A DNA stretch of 64,000 bases from Morella rubra. Its lineage: Eukaryota > Streptophyta > Magnoliopsida > Fagales > Myricaceae. How positions within the stretch are numbered: the first letter of the stretch is position 1; every line of letters starts with the position of its first letter. Position numbers and translations under genes: made by a program. The stretch lies in contig RXIC02000083.1 of NCBI GenBank assembly GCA_003952965.2, forward strand, positions 148,721 through 212,720. The letters run 5' to 3'. Below, in pieces: positions 1-11,280 of the stretch. The notes beneath the pieces were generated by a model that worked only from the letters and a program-made list of their open reading frames with translations, ran no database searches and was not told the origin of the DNA.

Positions 1-13
1 TTGTTCTTTTCAG

Positions 14-2077
14 GTTTTTTCCCACACTCTGCAAGGCTGCAAAAGAATGGATCTTACCGGACTGTCAAACATCCACAGACTGTTCACATACACCCCAGCT
101 CAGGGCTGGCACAGGTAAGCTATTCATTCTTTATTAATTGCAGATGATGTTTAATTTGGGTGGTTATCAAGGTCACCTAGTGTAAAGTCAAAACTATGCT
201 GGGCTTGATTGTATTATTTGTATAATGCTATTAGAAGTATGTTATCATTCTGTCTAGTCTAGTCTATTCAGGTTGTTTTTTTCAAAGGTTTCAAATAAGG
301 TTTGTTGTTGGCCTGGAAGTGAAGTAATTTCAGTTAAAGCGAAATTTGATTTAAATATCTGTTATTTTGAATGCAAAATATGAAGCAAAAAGATATGTGG
401 GAGAATTTAATCACACTCATGCTAACACTTCTCAATGGAATTGGTGCATAGAGGATTGACATGTACGTTCAATATATTTTTTTTGCAAAGTATACTGATT
501 TTGCCTACTTTGTAATTAGCTCTTGAACTGCCTTGCTTCTGGTTTTCATTTTCCAACTGGGCGTTTTGGCCTCCAAGTTATGACATAGCTTGATGTCTGA
601 GGCAGGCCAAAGCTTGAAGAGAAGGGGGGGGGGGGGGGGGGGTTAGGGCCGCCAAATATCTTTACAAGATTTCCGTCTAAGTGCACAGCATTTCTTAAGC
701 ATGACCCACCCTCCAGTCCATCAACACCCCCCCCCCCCCAACAAAAATCTGGCCCACCTGGGCCTGCTCCTCTTTTTCAATCGCTGCTTCGGCCCTCGTC
801 TGGGGCCTGCTACATAGTCAGTGAAATATGCACCGGGACAAATGTCCATTTTCACAATGGAGTGAGGAATTTCTTAGCATGAGAAGTGCTGAATAGATCT
901 TGATATTTATTTATATTTTTCAGGGTCTGGTCCATTTGTGTAGAAAACCTTAAAATACTCTTTCTTTGTTGCTAGATTCAAAGTGAAACTCATTGTCCCA
1001 CTTGGGTATTCGATTATGGACGTGCAAATGCATGTGGAAATGTGTTTCATCTCTCCCAAACACAGAACACAACTCTCTGTTGTGCTAGCCAAGTGTGCTT
1101 GTTACCTTCTTATTTTACGATGGCAAGTTGTTGTGAAATACCTCCGATAAGAGGAAAAGAGAAGGCTTTGAGAGGCCCCTTAATTTTGAATCTAGCAAGA
1201 ATGGAATGACGTATATATTTGATGGACTGAGAAAAGACACAGAATTACTAATTAAGTCAATAACCAAAGTCCTGAGAGGAACAGCATGTGAATGAAAGAT
1301 TGGAATGTTTATCAATGTTCTTGAGACCAGACCATTAAGAGAACAGAAAAAAACCTGAATAAACTCTTTGATTTTGCACATTAAGTTTGGTTTTCTGGGA
1401 CATAATTATAATGTATACAAGACCTGATTCTTATATTTGATGTGAAGTCAATTGGATTGAACGTTTAGATGAATTGATCGAGAAATATAGATAAAAAACA
1501 TGGATTGGCCTAGTGGTTTATTAAAGGAAATAAGGCCCACAGTATGAGGGGCTTGAGGTTGGCGTCCTGGTTCAAACCCCTTACAGTGAATAATTTTTAG
1601 ATGCTGGCCAATCAATGAACCATGACCTGCAACCTTCCCAACAGGTCAATTGGTTGGATCACGGTCAAGCACAGTTCAATTTGGTCTCTGACCTGATGTG
1701 CTTTCTGTGGTGTGACTGAACCAGACTTATGTCTGTTCATGGTCCAACCGTTCAGGTCCATTTTTAAAACAATGAAGTCTATGGTTGTGGTGGGAATTCA
1801 ATTTATGTGGAGTGCTATGTTCTTTCTATCTTTTTCACGTTCAGGTGCTTCCAAGATGGATTGTATACCATGAGTTGGTACTGACGACCAAAGAATATAT
1901 GAGACAGGTAGGGGTTATCCTCCTCAAAGCATTTGATTCAAGGTAGTTTTCCCTTTGTGCTGATTTTGAATATTTTTGCACCCATAACAAAAACTGAGAA
2001 TTTTGAATTGTAGGTGACCGAACTAAAGCCAGAGTGGTTGGTTGAACTAGCCCCACACTATTACCAGCTTAAGGATT

Positions 2078-2116
<39 letters not shown>

Positions 2117-3218
2117 GGGTGTCTGTGGATAAGGGTCCTGTTTGAGTGGGCTGCCTCACCTCACTTCTTGAACACTACTGATATGGTGGACTTGCACCAT
2201 CATTTTGGGAGGGATAAAAAGAATAAGGACATTACGTTGCAGGCAAGACTGGTTATCAAAACACGAATAGTTGGACCTTTTGTAGCCGAGAATTAAATAC
2301 CCTGATGCATGCTTGTTATTAATATTTATCATTATTATTGACTTCTGGTGTGTTATTACTGATTTCCTCATACCAATGGCTTCTATTCTGCATTGTCTGC
2401 TTGCTAGTGGGTTGAAATTCAGACTCGTCCCCCTTGCCCCCAAATGAAAAGTAATTAAATGTAATACTTGTACATTGCATTGAGTGCCAGACATGCGCAA
2501 TATCATTCCTTGTACTTTAAACTACTTGTCTGATGGTAAGAATTGTCAATTTATCCTCTCACGTGGAAGTTTTCCTTGTAGGTGTAGCACCATCCACATG
2601 GATTTTTATTATGTGACTTGCCTTTGCATAGGAATTCACTTGATCTAGCTGGACGTCTGAACTTCAAGCTACTCTTGTTTATCCTCTCTGTCATGAGAAG
2701 ATAAAACTTATATGTGCCAGGCTGCCAGCTGTTTGATAAAAACAATAGACCTCAAGGATGAACACTGATTTAGGATCAAGCTGTGCACCTTTACCAAATA
2801 GTAATGTCTACGTAAATGGCTAGGTTTGCCATAGAGTTTCGCTTTTCTAAGTCTTCTTGAATATTCAATGGAGCTGGCATATCTGTGTCTAATATGTTTG
2901 GAAGGTCTAGAGCTTTAGCAATTATTGAAGAATTTTAACATGCAAACTTCTATCCATTATATTAGCCTCACATTGAACTGAAAATTTGCAGCTGGGTCAC
3001 ACAGTGAGTGTGATTTTCACTTAGTTGTAGCTACTGTTTACCGGAGAACTTGAAACTTGATCAAAACTTTTTAGAACAAAAAATTAAGAAGGTATACAGT
3101 TCTATCTGAAATTTGCATTGGGGCAATATTCATCACATACCATAAAGATGGAATTACACGTGATAAAAATGGCGGTCTTGAACATGGTGTATACGATTAT
3201 ATTTTCTTTTGCTTGTTT

Positions 3219-3254
<36 letters not shown>

Positions 3255-3627
3255 CCTAATTTGCAATGCACTCAAGTTATTACGAAAGCAGGAGTCAATA
3301 GGATTGGAGTTTTTGTATTTTTTGTCTTCCAACATCAAAAGAAGAATTGTCCGCTAGAAAATATTCTGTAGTATTCTCTAGACAGGATTGATCTGGATCT
3401 CATTTTGAATTTTGAAACCAAAACTTTTGGTTGATTTATGTATTAAATAACTGTGTAACTGCTTGATTTATGGTGTTCAAGTTTGTGGCTCCTTTTTTAG
3501 TTTATTGTTTAGCTGACTTATAGCAAGGCTGGCGTTTCTTTTATCATTTGGTTTGATGGATTGCTAAATCATATTATCTGCAGCGAGTACAAAGAAAATG
3601 CCTCGAGGAGAAGGAAGTCAGTTGTAG
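14..3627 (+). CDS. DEAH-box pre-mRNA splicing RNA helicase, C-terminal end (partial)
   Basis: This is the 3' end of a DEAH-box ATP-dependent RNA helicase of the PRP2/DHX16 group, a nuclear spliceosome-remodelling enzyme. The start lies before the window. Exons seen: 14..114 (FFPHSARLQKNGSYRT, then HPSSGLAQ), 1845..1907 (VLPRWIVYHELVLTTKEYM), 2014..about 2076 (VTELKPEWLVELAPHYYQLK) and 3584..3627 (STKKMPRGEG, stop TAG). These belong to the C-terminal OB-fold region; ATPase motifs lie upstream. The first two introns have clean GT/AG borders and keep phase. The third junction is odd: after the Leu-Lys-Asp codons there is no GT donor, only TTAATC running into a CT microsatellite, and the last exon needs one extra base from upstream. 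The usual Val-Glu-Asp before the terminal KKMPRG tail is missing. Assignment to PRP2/DHX16 rather than PRP22 or PRP43 rests on the HYYQLK and KKMPRG motifs. Confidence 0.85.
624..739. repeat. Poly-G and poly-C tracts in helicase intron
   Basis: A run of 19 G (624-642) and a run of 13 C (727-739) lie about 85 bases apart in the first visible helicase intron. They are complementary and could pair in the transcript. Such runs are also common assembly weak points. Confidence 0.8.
1500..1595 (+). mobile_element. tRNA-like SINE head (putative)
   Basis: Inside the helicase intron, an A-box-like TTGGCCTAGTGGT at 1505 is followed about 50 bases later by a B-box-like GGTTCAAACCCC at 1569. That spacing fits an internal RNA polymerase III promoter of a tRNA-derived SINE. 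I could not find clear target-site duplications or the 3' end, so the limits are approximate. Confidence 0.5.
2081..2110. repeat. (CT)n microsatellite beside a helicase exon end
   Basis: Thirty bases of CT dinucleotide start within five bases of the last recognisable codon of the third helicase exon. It sits exactly where a splice donor is expected. Confidence 0.95.
3224..3255. repeat. (CT)n microsatellite
   Basis: A CT dinucleotide run in the last helicase intron. Short reading frames across it, rich in Leu-Ser or Arg-Glu, are repeat artefacts. Confidence 0.95.
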
Positions 3628-4301
3628 GACTGGCAAATGTCTTGACTTTCTTATGCCTGGATTGCTCAATCATATGAACTGTGACAGAGGGCATAAGAAA
3701 ACATCAAGAAGGTGATATATTGTAAGGCTTGCAAATGGTCCCAAGGTGGTCAGAGAGGGGATTGCAGATAGGTTGATAACTGTATATATGTATTATTCTT
3801 TTGAGGCTAAAGGGGGTCAGAGGCACTACCAGAGAACTCTGTGGGTAAGTTGAACATCCATAATGCATGTGGTGGTGGAAGGTTTGGAGCTTGCTGTCTT
3901 GAAATCCCAATATTCTCTACAAAGAAATCCCTGATATGGGTTCCTTAATTTTTGAGGAAGAGTTCAACCGGAGTGTACATTCTACATTAGAATAGCTCCC
4001 TGTAAGATATTGTATAATTCAAGATTAATATATTTCATTTTGCTAGCTTTATTTATTTTTATCTTGAGTTCTAGGTACTTCAAAGTATACCGACATTTCA
4101 GCGACCTGGGTGTAATTCTGCCTTGAGTTTGGAAATATGCATGTATGACTTACCCTACTGTGTTTTAACTTAAAGGTGGATTTCTCTCACCCTTGTCAGT
4201 GCTCTTTGGACTCGTTCTTTTTAAAATTATCCATTATTTGGAGGTTTCTTGAAGTTCAACTTCTGAAGTGACCTCTGACCAAAACTTTTAGTCTAAAATG
4301 T

Positions 4302-4549
4302 GTGAATATCGTACCCATGGCAGGTCTGTCCCAATGGTAAGGGTGAATTTGTGCTTGTGTGAGTAGGCGCACATGTTACAAGTTCTTTTTCTCACTGGGT
4401 GAATATTGTAACCAGCTAAAGTGGGAGTCACAATAGTGTGGATTGATTTGCGTTAAACTCTCTAAAGTTTACTTATATGTTAGGTGGGTTCACTCTTGTA
4501 GTCTGCTGCATAAGATTTTTTTTTTTTGTTACCAAAAAAATAAAAAAAC
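4302..4549 (+). mobile_element. SINE insertion with 14-bp target-site duplication
   Basis: A 248-bp insertion flanked by perfect direct repeats of TTAGTCTAAAATGT at 4288-4301 and 4550-4563. Inside is an A-box-like CTGTCCCAATGGT at 4325 and a degenerate B-box ATGTTACAAGTTCT at 4372. The 3' end has a T-run followed by an A-rich tail (CCAAAAAAATAAAAAAAC). Internal pol III boxes, an A-rich tail and a 14-bp duplication are the hallmarks of a tRNA-derived SINE. It lies downstream of the helicase and does not disturb a visible exon. Confidence 0.85.
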
Positions 4550-5067
4550 TTAGTCTAAAATGTTGACTCTAGCAGCGAGTCCCGTTCAGCACATTCTGCT
4601 TTATCAATGTGGCCTACTCGGTGAATTTTCAAGTTACAGTCTATCTAGTGGACTATCGTTGTCCCAAATTGATAGGGGAGAAACTGCTTAATTGCCATGT
4701 ACTAAAGGCTGACGATGCAATCCTTAAGCGTTAAGACTGACCATGGAACTGGACCGTTGATGTGTTAAGATCTTCCCAACAAAGTTACCTCTGCCACAAA
4801 TATAACGATGAAGACAGACAACTCAAGCAGAACAAGAACCTAACCTTCTGAATATTATAACAGAAGAGCAAATTAAGCAAGGCAAATATTAGTTACGGAC
4901 ACAAAATACGTCACTTATGTATCACATAAGTCATAAGCTTAATTAATTGCAAACGAACTCGCGGGTAATCGAAAGGAAAGTCGGGAAAAACATTCAAAGA
5001 GAAAAAAAAAAAACTGCAGCTGTTAAAAACCTCAATATCCATCTTCTGATCCTCGGGGAAATTCGTC

Positions 5068-6508
5068 TTATGCTAGAGCAGGCATGCCCTTGAGCCACGG
5101 GTCCAATGGCTTCCCAATTGAGTAGACAATGAATCCTATCTCCCTCAGCTTCTTAACATTCACGACGTTTCTGCCATCGAACACAAACGCAGGTTTCTGC
5201 ATGTTATCAAAAATTCTTTGGAAATCGAGGGTCTTGAATTCTTCCCATTCTGTTACTATGCAGATCCCGTGAGCATCTTTAGTGGCCTCATAAGCATCCC
5301 AAACAACGCTCACTTGCTTTACAGTAGCGGGACTCATAGGCTGGAGATGAATTGGATGGTCCCAATCATACTTGTTCATGGAGAGCTCCCTTTGTATCTG
5401 ATCTTCAGTGACCTGTGGGTCATATATGCTCAACCGTGCTTTATCACCCAATAGCCCTTTGCAAACATCAATCGCAGGTGTTTCCCTTGTGTCCCCAGTA
5501 TCTTTCTTGAAGGCAAACCCAAGTACGGCAATCTTTTTGCCAGAAACTGTATTGAACATTGAAGAGACCACCCTGTTCACAAACCGGTTCTTTTGGTAGT
5601 CATTCACTTTAATCACTTGTTTCCAGTAGTTGGCAACTTCAGTTAGGCCATTGCACTCACAGATATAGACTAGGTTCAGTATGTCCTTTTGAAAGCAAGA
5701 TCCTCCAAAACCAACACTAGAATTAAGGAACCTGGGTCCAATTCTGGTGTCCTTACCAATGGCATGGGAAACTTGTGAAACATCTGCCCCTGTTGCCTCA
5801 CAAAGAGCTGACATAGCATTGACAGAAGAAATCCTCTGGGCCAAGAAGGCATTGGCAGCTAACTTGGAGAGCTCTGCTGACCAGAGATTGGTGGTAATGA
5901 TCCTGCCTTCAGGCACCCAATGAGCATATACATCTTTCAGAGCTTGAACTGCCTTTTGGCCATCAGGGGTTTCTCCCTCCAATGAGAACTCGGTCAGGGT
6001 TAAAAAGGTCCTGAATAGCAGTTCCCTCTGCAAGAAATTCAGGGTTTGAGAGAATTTGATAGTTGATGCCCTTGCTATTGAAGGTGAGGATCTTTTCTAT
6101 TGCCTCGGCTGTTTTCACTGGAACAGTTGACTTTTCAACAACGATCTTATTCGATCTTGAAACATCAGCAATCATCCTGGCTGCGCTCTCCCAGTATGTA
6201 AGGTCTGCAGCTTTGCCAGCTCCAAGGCCCCGGGTCTTTGTCGGGGTGTTCACCGAAACAAAAATTATGTCTGCCTCCGAGACATGTTTTTCCACATTAG
6301 TGTGCTGAAAAAGGTTCTTTCCTCTGCACTGGTTCACTACTTCTTCAAGACCCGGCTCATAGATAGGGAGCTGGTCACTGTTCCAGGCCGTAATGCGAGG
6401 GACCGAGATGTCAACAACAGCCACTTCAATTGAGGGGCACTTGAGTGCAATGACTGCCATGGTAGGACCTCCAACATAGCCAGCTCCAATGCAGCAAATC
6501 TTCACCAT
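5068..6508 (-). CDS. UGD: UDP-glucose 6-dehydrogenase, with one 2-bp frameshift
   Basis: The enzyme oxidises UDP-glucose to UDP-glucuronate with two NAD+ in the cytosol and supplies sugars for pectin and hemicellulose. The coding region is intronless, as in known plant UGD genes. The first 179 codons (ATG at 6506-6508) carry the NAD-binding GAGYVG motif at residues 7-12. The remaining 301 codons lie in another frame and carry [15 protein letters not shown] around residue 208 and the catalytic cysteine in [10 protein letters not shown] near residue 272. The frames part near 5985 (minus strand), in IGGR followed by ETPDG: GGGAGAAACC is two bases shorter than the expected GGGAGAGAAACC. Restoring two bases gives exactly 480 codons, the family length, and every other part looks intact. 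It is therefore either a very young loss-of-function allele or a sequence error. A 5'UTR intron (7326..6525) precedes the start codon. Confidence 0.93.
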
Positions 6509-6524
6509 TTTCTCGGGTTAAAAC

Positions 6525-7447
6525 CTGCAACAATTTTTCACCTGTCATGTGTGATATAGCCAAATGCTCTTTGCAGAAGCCGAGTTTTTTTCATGCAGAA
6601 ATGAACACATATATACCACAAAGCATGTGCGCTTTTACACCTCTCTAATCGCAGTCACCTCCATTATTGTGTCCTTCCACCAATGCCAAAAGGTTGTCTA
6701 TTTTGATTCAATAGCGATTGGATTATGGAATGTGGATTTGAAATGAACTACCGCAGAAGATTGCCAACCATATTAGTTTTCCATGTAACATGTGAAGTCA
6801 AGGCGAAATGGATCTGAAGGGAATTGTAGCGAAAAAGAAAGAGAAGGCAAGGACTTGATGGTTGTCTATGGCCGTAAACTAGGAAACAAACAACATGTAA
6901 TCACTTTTCCTTTCCAAAGTCATATACTCCGTGTGTACATGCGTTTCATGAAAATCAGCAGGTGAACCTGCTAATACATTGGTTTTTTTTCATTTTCTAT
7001 AGCCAGAGAACCATTAGGAGGGAAAAAAGTGAATGAAAAGAGACAATGAATAGGCTACTCGAGAATTGTGGTAAACTCCCAATGGCCCCAAAAGACATCC
7101 ATTATTTTTCGCCAGCAATTCAGATTCAGCAAACCAACATCAATTACCAGCTTCGTTGATAAGACTCATGAAGAATAGCAAGTACAAATTGGCAAACACT
7201 CGGAAATAATAAGAATAACAACGTATCCAACCAACCCATCATGCAAACAGGTCACGACACGATGGACATAACCCACACAAGATTCCTAGAAAGCTGCAAC
7301 TATGCGTCAGACGAGAAGAAAAGTACCTTATATCTCTGTGAGAACTTGCGGAAAGAAACGGGAATGGCCAGAATCCTATTATGAAGAGGAGAGATAGATG
7401 GAGAACACAACTACGTGAAAATAAGGAGACCGAGATCTGCTTATATA
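6525..7447 (-). promoter_or_regulatory. UGD promoter TATA box, 5'UTR exon and 5'UTR intron
   Basis: On the minus strand a TATATAA box lies at 7441-7447. About 30 bases on, transcription would start near 7410. A short leader exon ends at 7327 with ATATAAG followed by donor GTACTT. The acceptor TTGTTGCAG ends at 6525, 17 bases before the ATG. The resulting intron of about 800 bases in the leader matches the arrangement known for plant UGD genes, where such introns often raise expression. The transcription start is inferred, not seen. Confidence 0.7.
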
Positions 7448-7960
7448 CCCTACCAAAGCCACGAACCTTTCACCATCCAAAGCGAAGTCAGATTTAAAAT
7501 GGTGGACTGGAACGTTCAACACGTTTCCAAACGCACCTTTCAGTAGTAAACAAGGAATGACCAGCCACCCGCTTCCCACTTTCTGAAAGTAAAGACCGCC
7601 TGATTTTAATGAGTGCCCATTTTATCAGAGCACATAGGTCCGAGATGTTTATAATGACCGTTTATTAGCTAGAGTGCAAATGGCTGGCTGATACAAGAAA
7701 AAGCTGGACTCGAAACGTTTCTTTTTTCCGCATCTTTTTAAACTATATATCTCTTTTTTTCTAATTAAGGAAGCAAATCTGGTAGTTTGGTGCTCTTCCA
7801 TGTCATGTGGCATATGGGGCTTTAACTGAAGTGTGTTACAAATTGTAATAAAATATGCTTATAATGCTTCAAGCCCCAGAAACAACGTGCTTGGTGGGGT
7901 AGAATAGGTGTTTGATTGAGGTCAAAGCAGTGGGATTATTACAGAATATTAGGAAATAAA

Positions 7961-8532
7961 GTGATGTTTGGAAAGCATATATTTTAAGAATTTTGAATTT
8001 ATAGCAGAAAATTTTGAGATTTTTGACTTTTTATGGTATTTGTAAAAAGTTGATAAAAAAAAAAATTTAAGACAATAATTTTTATTTGAGTTTGTTAAAA
8101 AGCAATGACATAGAAGATTTGATGTAGTTTTTTTATTTGAAAAAGTATTGAAGTTAGTATGAAAAGGAGTTGAAATTTGTGGGAAAATTTTGAGATTTTA
8201 ATGTTTGATTTAAAAAGTTGAACTATCAAACATTAAAATCTCAAAATTTTTACACAAATTTTAACACATTTTCACACAGACTTCAATAATTTTTCATAAA
8301 AAAACTATATCAAATCTTCTCTCTTATTTTTAACAAACTTCATTACTTTTCTATTAAAAAATTCCATCAAATTTGCTGTCTTTGCTTTTTAACAAATTCT
8401 AATAAAAATCATTGTACAATCAAACATTCTTAAAATTTTCACTAACTTTTTACAAACTTAAAATTCAAATTCTCAAAAATTGTCTCCTGAGAATTCAAAA
8501 TTCTTACAATTTTTACTGGCCAAACATGGCCT
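7961..8532. mobile_element. Long foldback MITE (about 570 bp, nearly all inverted repeat)
   Basis: Two AT-rich arms of roughly 280 bases are inverted copies of each other around a spacer of about 15 bases near 8215. The centre is the cleanest part: TTGAGATTTTAATGTTTG is answered by CAAACATTAAAATCTCAA. The outer ends read TGATGTTTGG and CCAAACATGGCC. There is no coding capacity. The form suits a non-autonomous DNA transposon whose transcript would fold into a long hairpin. The terminal GGCC..TGTTTGG type and a possible TAA/TTA duplication suggest the PIF/Harbinger Tourist group, without certainty. Confidence 0.75.
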
Positions 8533-9767
8533 TTAGTTGTCCTCTTTGTGTGCTCGGTTGGTTCTTCATATAAAATTAAAAGTTTAATCAGCATTCTGTA
8601 CGATAACAACTGTTAAAGTGACCCTGCAATTTGGGCCATGAAAGCAAACAACTTCTGTGTCTCCCTGAGTGGGATGTGCATAATCCTTGTGGTATACTTC
8701 ACGCTTCTCCATCAACCGTCTTTTAGTGCTAATTTGTGGGCATTTCCTCAGGCATCAACACGTTAACCTTCAGCTATTCCTTTCAAATCAAGTTCTATAA
8801 CTGCCACTTTTTATTCTTAAAATATTCCTGCTTTGCCTAACGCTTTTGCTTCTCCAACTATTGGGTGTCTTGGGTCGCATCTAGCCAAATTTGTGGGCCA
8901 GAAAGATCACATGTACCGTGGTTGACTCTCTGATATTTTGCAGCGGTTTCAGTTGCATCCCTTTGTTTAGAAGTCTATAGCTGTGGCTGTTGACTTTGCA
9001 TTTCATGTGCCTTGTTTTAATGGAGGAAATGAATAGGTAATGGTTTATCAATTTGTTTAATATAAAACCGAATGATCGTTGCTCAGAAACATGGAAAAAA
9101 AAAAAGGAAATGGTTGTCAAATTTTCAACCTCATTAATCTTGGTGAATGTGACATAAATTTTTTTTTTTGAACAACTAGGAAAATTAATTGCACCAACTC
9201 TTATGTTTATTTTCAACCTCATTAAAAAAAGATTTTCTTATATTTTGTATTTTTATTTTGGCCCCTCAAAATTTATTTTTGTGCAACTGGGTCCCTTTGG
9301 TTCAATCCTCGCTTGGTCTCTCCAGCTGTAAATTCCATTTTCCTCGCACTATATGAGTGGGCATGGTTTTCTGATACTAGTTTCCATTTCCCCCCTCTTT
9401 TCCTTAATAGGTAGGGGCTGTTAATGCTTATCATCATCCCGTGTGCCGGTTTAGTTCTACCTCTTTATGATACGGATTCTTTTAGGACTCATGGCTTTTG
9501 GCATTTTAGTTAATATTTTCCAAATGTGCCTAGAAAAGTGGTAGGACAATCTGTATGTTAGGCTTACAGGGCAGGTAATCATGCGTTTATGCATGGTAGC
9601 TGCAAAAACTGCGGACTGCAGTCCTAATCAAATCATTAATACATTTGATTTTAAATCCAATTTTTCCCTTTTAGGACCTTTAATTGAAAATAATGTTTAT
9701 GGTTTTAAGAAACTCCCAAGAATGATATATCCTAAAAAAAACCTAAATTAAGGATTTTCGTTAAACT
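8533..9767. other. Gene-free stretch
   Basis: AT-rich DNA with short homopolymers. No frame here resembles a known protein, no splice-bounded exon series is visible, and no clear repeat boundaries were found. Confidence 0.5.
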
Positions 9768-9960
9768 TTACAGACTAGAGCCTAATAAATTGCCGTCCAG
9801 ATTCAGCAACCATATTGCTTGACATGCACTTGAAGTTGCTGCAGGCTTGACAGCAACCAGATTGTTTTCTTCTTTAGCAGGAAGGAAATGGCGATGAGCC
9901 AACATCAAGTATGGTATAGATCCCCATCCCCAAGTGTCTGAGAATCCTACAAATTTTTTT
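9768..9960 (-). pseudogene. Ty1/copia RNase H remnant
   Basis: A minus-strand fragment contains AATSSACQAIWL, which matches the AATSSACQAIWLR segment found next to the EAEY motif in the RNase H domain of plant copia polyproteins. The preceding residues do not match well and no flanking LTR is visible. It is a short, decayed scrap of a retrotransposon rather than a gene. Confidence 0.5.
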
Positions 9961-10209
9961 TTTTTTGACAAATATGACATCCTATAAGATAACTACATAT
10001 ATATATAAAGACACACCTCCTATATATAGAAATTTGATTCTCTATTAAGGAATTTTGTTTGAAACACCGAAGAAACAAATCTGAGTACCACCAGCATCTT
10101 GAAGAAAATCGATTATATGTTTCTTTAGTCCATATTAGAGCCTTTCCGATTCAAGTATAGAGAGTAGACTGTAATGATCCGATTTAAGACAAAACCCTAA
10201 TTTAACAGC

Positions 10210-10629
10210 AGTAGTTAAGTGTACTTTTGGCAGAGATAACTCTATGTGGTTCTCCACTTGGACTACCATGTCCCATTTAAGTGGTGTTAGTATGGATGAG
10301 CTTCCAGGGAAGTGAGAGCGGAGTGCTTAACCACTCTCTCCTTCAGCGATCGATACTACTGCTTGTAACAGAGATGGCTCTGGGTCTTTGGACCTTCGAA
10401 ACTATGAGCCTTTTGACACATCTGTATGAGGCTTTTATGACAATTTGGATTCAGACCTTTATGGGCAGTAGATATATTGCCCTTTGGAACCTAATAATTG
10501 TTATAATAAACTTTATGTCCCTGTTACTTGTAGCCGGCCTTGCAGACCCATATATATTCAACACTTAAATAATTCTCATTGTGAAATGAAATTAACAATT
10601 GCCTAAAAAACAAGTAGTTAAGTGTACTT
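10210..10629 (+). pseudogene. Retroposed gene end (processed pseudogene) with 17-bp target-site duplication
   Basis: A 386-bp insert (10227..10612) is flanked by perfect 17-bp direct repeats, AGTAGTTAAGTGTACTT, at 10210-10226 and 10613-10629. It ends in an A-rich tail (CCTAAAAAACA) just before the second repeat. One frame reads like the C-terminus of a protein broken by several stops: PLSPSAIDTTACNRDGSGS, then LDLRNYEPFDTS, then GFYDNLDSDLYG. A UTR-like stretch with ATAATAAAC follows. The 17-bp duplication, A tail and truncated intronless content point to LINE-mediated retroposition of an mRNA 3' end. I do not recognise the parent gene. Confidence 0.65.
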
Positions 10630-10684
10630 GTGTTCTACACTTAATTACAGCATTAACTCAGCCATTAACCTTTTTAACCGCGTT

Positions 10685-10778
10685 ACTTACGAGGCATGTC
10701 AACACCTGAGCGGAGAAAACAAAGCAATCTTCTTGTCGAAGATGCACCAAACTGCGATACTTACAAGGCATGTCAACA
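10685..10778. repeat. Pair of 20-bp direct repeats upstream of the 149-aa gene
   Basis: ACTTACGAGGCATGTCAACA at 10685 recurs at 10759 with one difference, 74 bases apart. Both lie within 150 bases of the following start codon. They could be a duplicated promoter element or a remnant of a local duplication. Confidence 0.7.
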
Positions 10779-10830
10779 TAGGAGTATATGCCAATGAATA
10801 GAATTATAGAACGCCAGAACTCTCAAAAAG

Positions 10831-11280
10831 ATGGAGAAACAGCTAACAGTGACCCCTCCAGCACATGCCAACTTCTGGAAGGTGAACCCCATCAGGAAGC
10901 TGAGCCTCCGGTCTAACGGGAGCACCCTATATGACTCGTTTGAGTTCCGAGCAATGACCCATCAGCTCAACAAGGCTATTCAGGGCTCAAACATGTCCTC
11001 GTTGCCATACATGCACCACTTAAAGTCAGCTTCCTGGTGCAGACAGATAGAGCGCATCAATAGCAAAAGTACAAACACATCAGGGGCAATTTCATGTACG
11101 CAATCCACCCATGCATTCCTGGATGAGAGGAAGACCAGGTCTTGCAGCGCAGGTCGAGGGAACATTATATCACGGCTGTGGAAGAAGGTTAACAAGCTTT
11201 GCGGAGGAACGAGCAGGGGAAGGAAGGAGAACCAAATTAGCAACCGCGGATCATCCCTCGGAAATATGCAGATTGATTAA
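10831..11280 (+). CDS. Small basic protein of unknown function, 149 aa
   Basis: A single uninterrupted frame starts at ATG 10831 and ends at TAA 11278-11280. I do not recognise it. The product is basic and Ser/Asn-rich. Its N-terminal half has a structured look (FWKVNPIRKLSLRSNGSTLY, then FEFRAMTHQLNKAIQGS). Near the C-terminus, NIISRLWKKVNKLCGG resembles a short amphipathic basic helix. No signal peptide or membrane segment is evident. Non-repetitive composition and codon order make it more convincing than other frames nearby, which are its shadows. It lies tail to tail with the diacylglycerol kinase, whose stop is at 11859. A conserved plant-specific small protein is the best guess. Confidence 0.55.
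   Translation: MEKQLTVTPPAHANFWKVNPIRKLSLRSNGSTLYDSFEFRAMTHQLNKAIQGSNMSSLPYMHHLKSASWCRQIERINSKSTNTSGAISCTQSTHAFLDERKTRSCSAGRGNIISRLWKKVNKLCGGTSRGRKENQISNRGSSLGNMQID

Noticed and set aside
3102-3357. Opposed frames rich in Leu-Ser and Arg-Glu
   Set aside because: Both are translations of the CT microsatellite inside a helicase intron.
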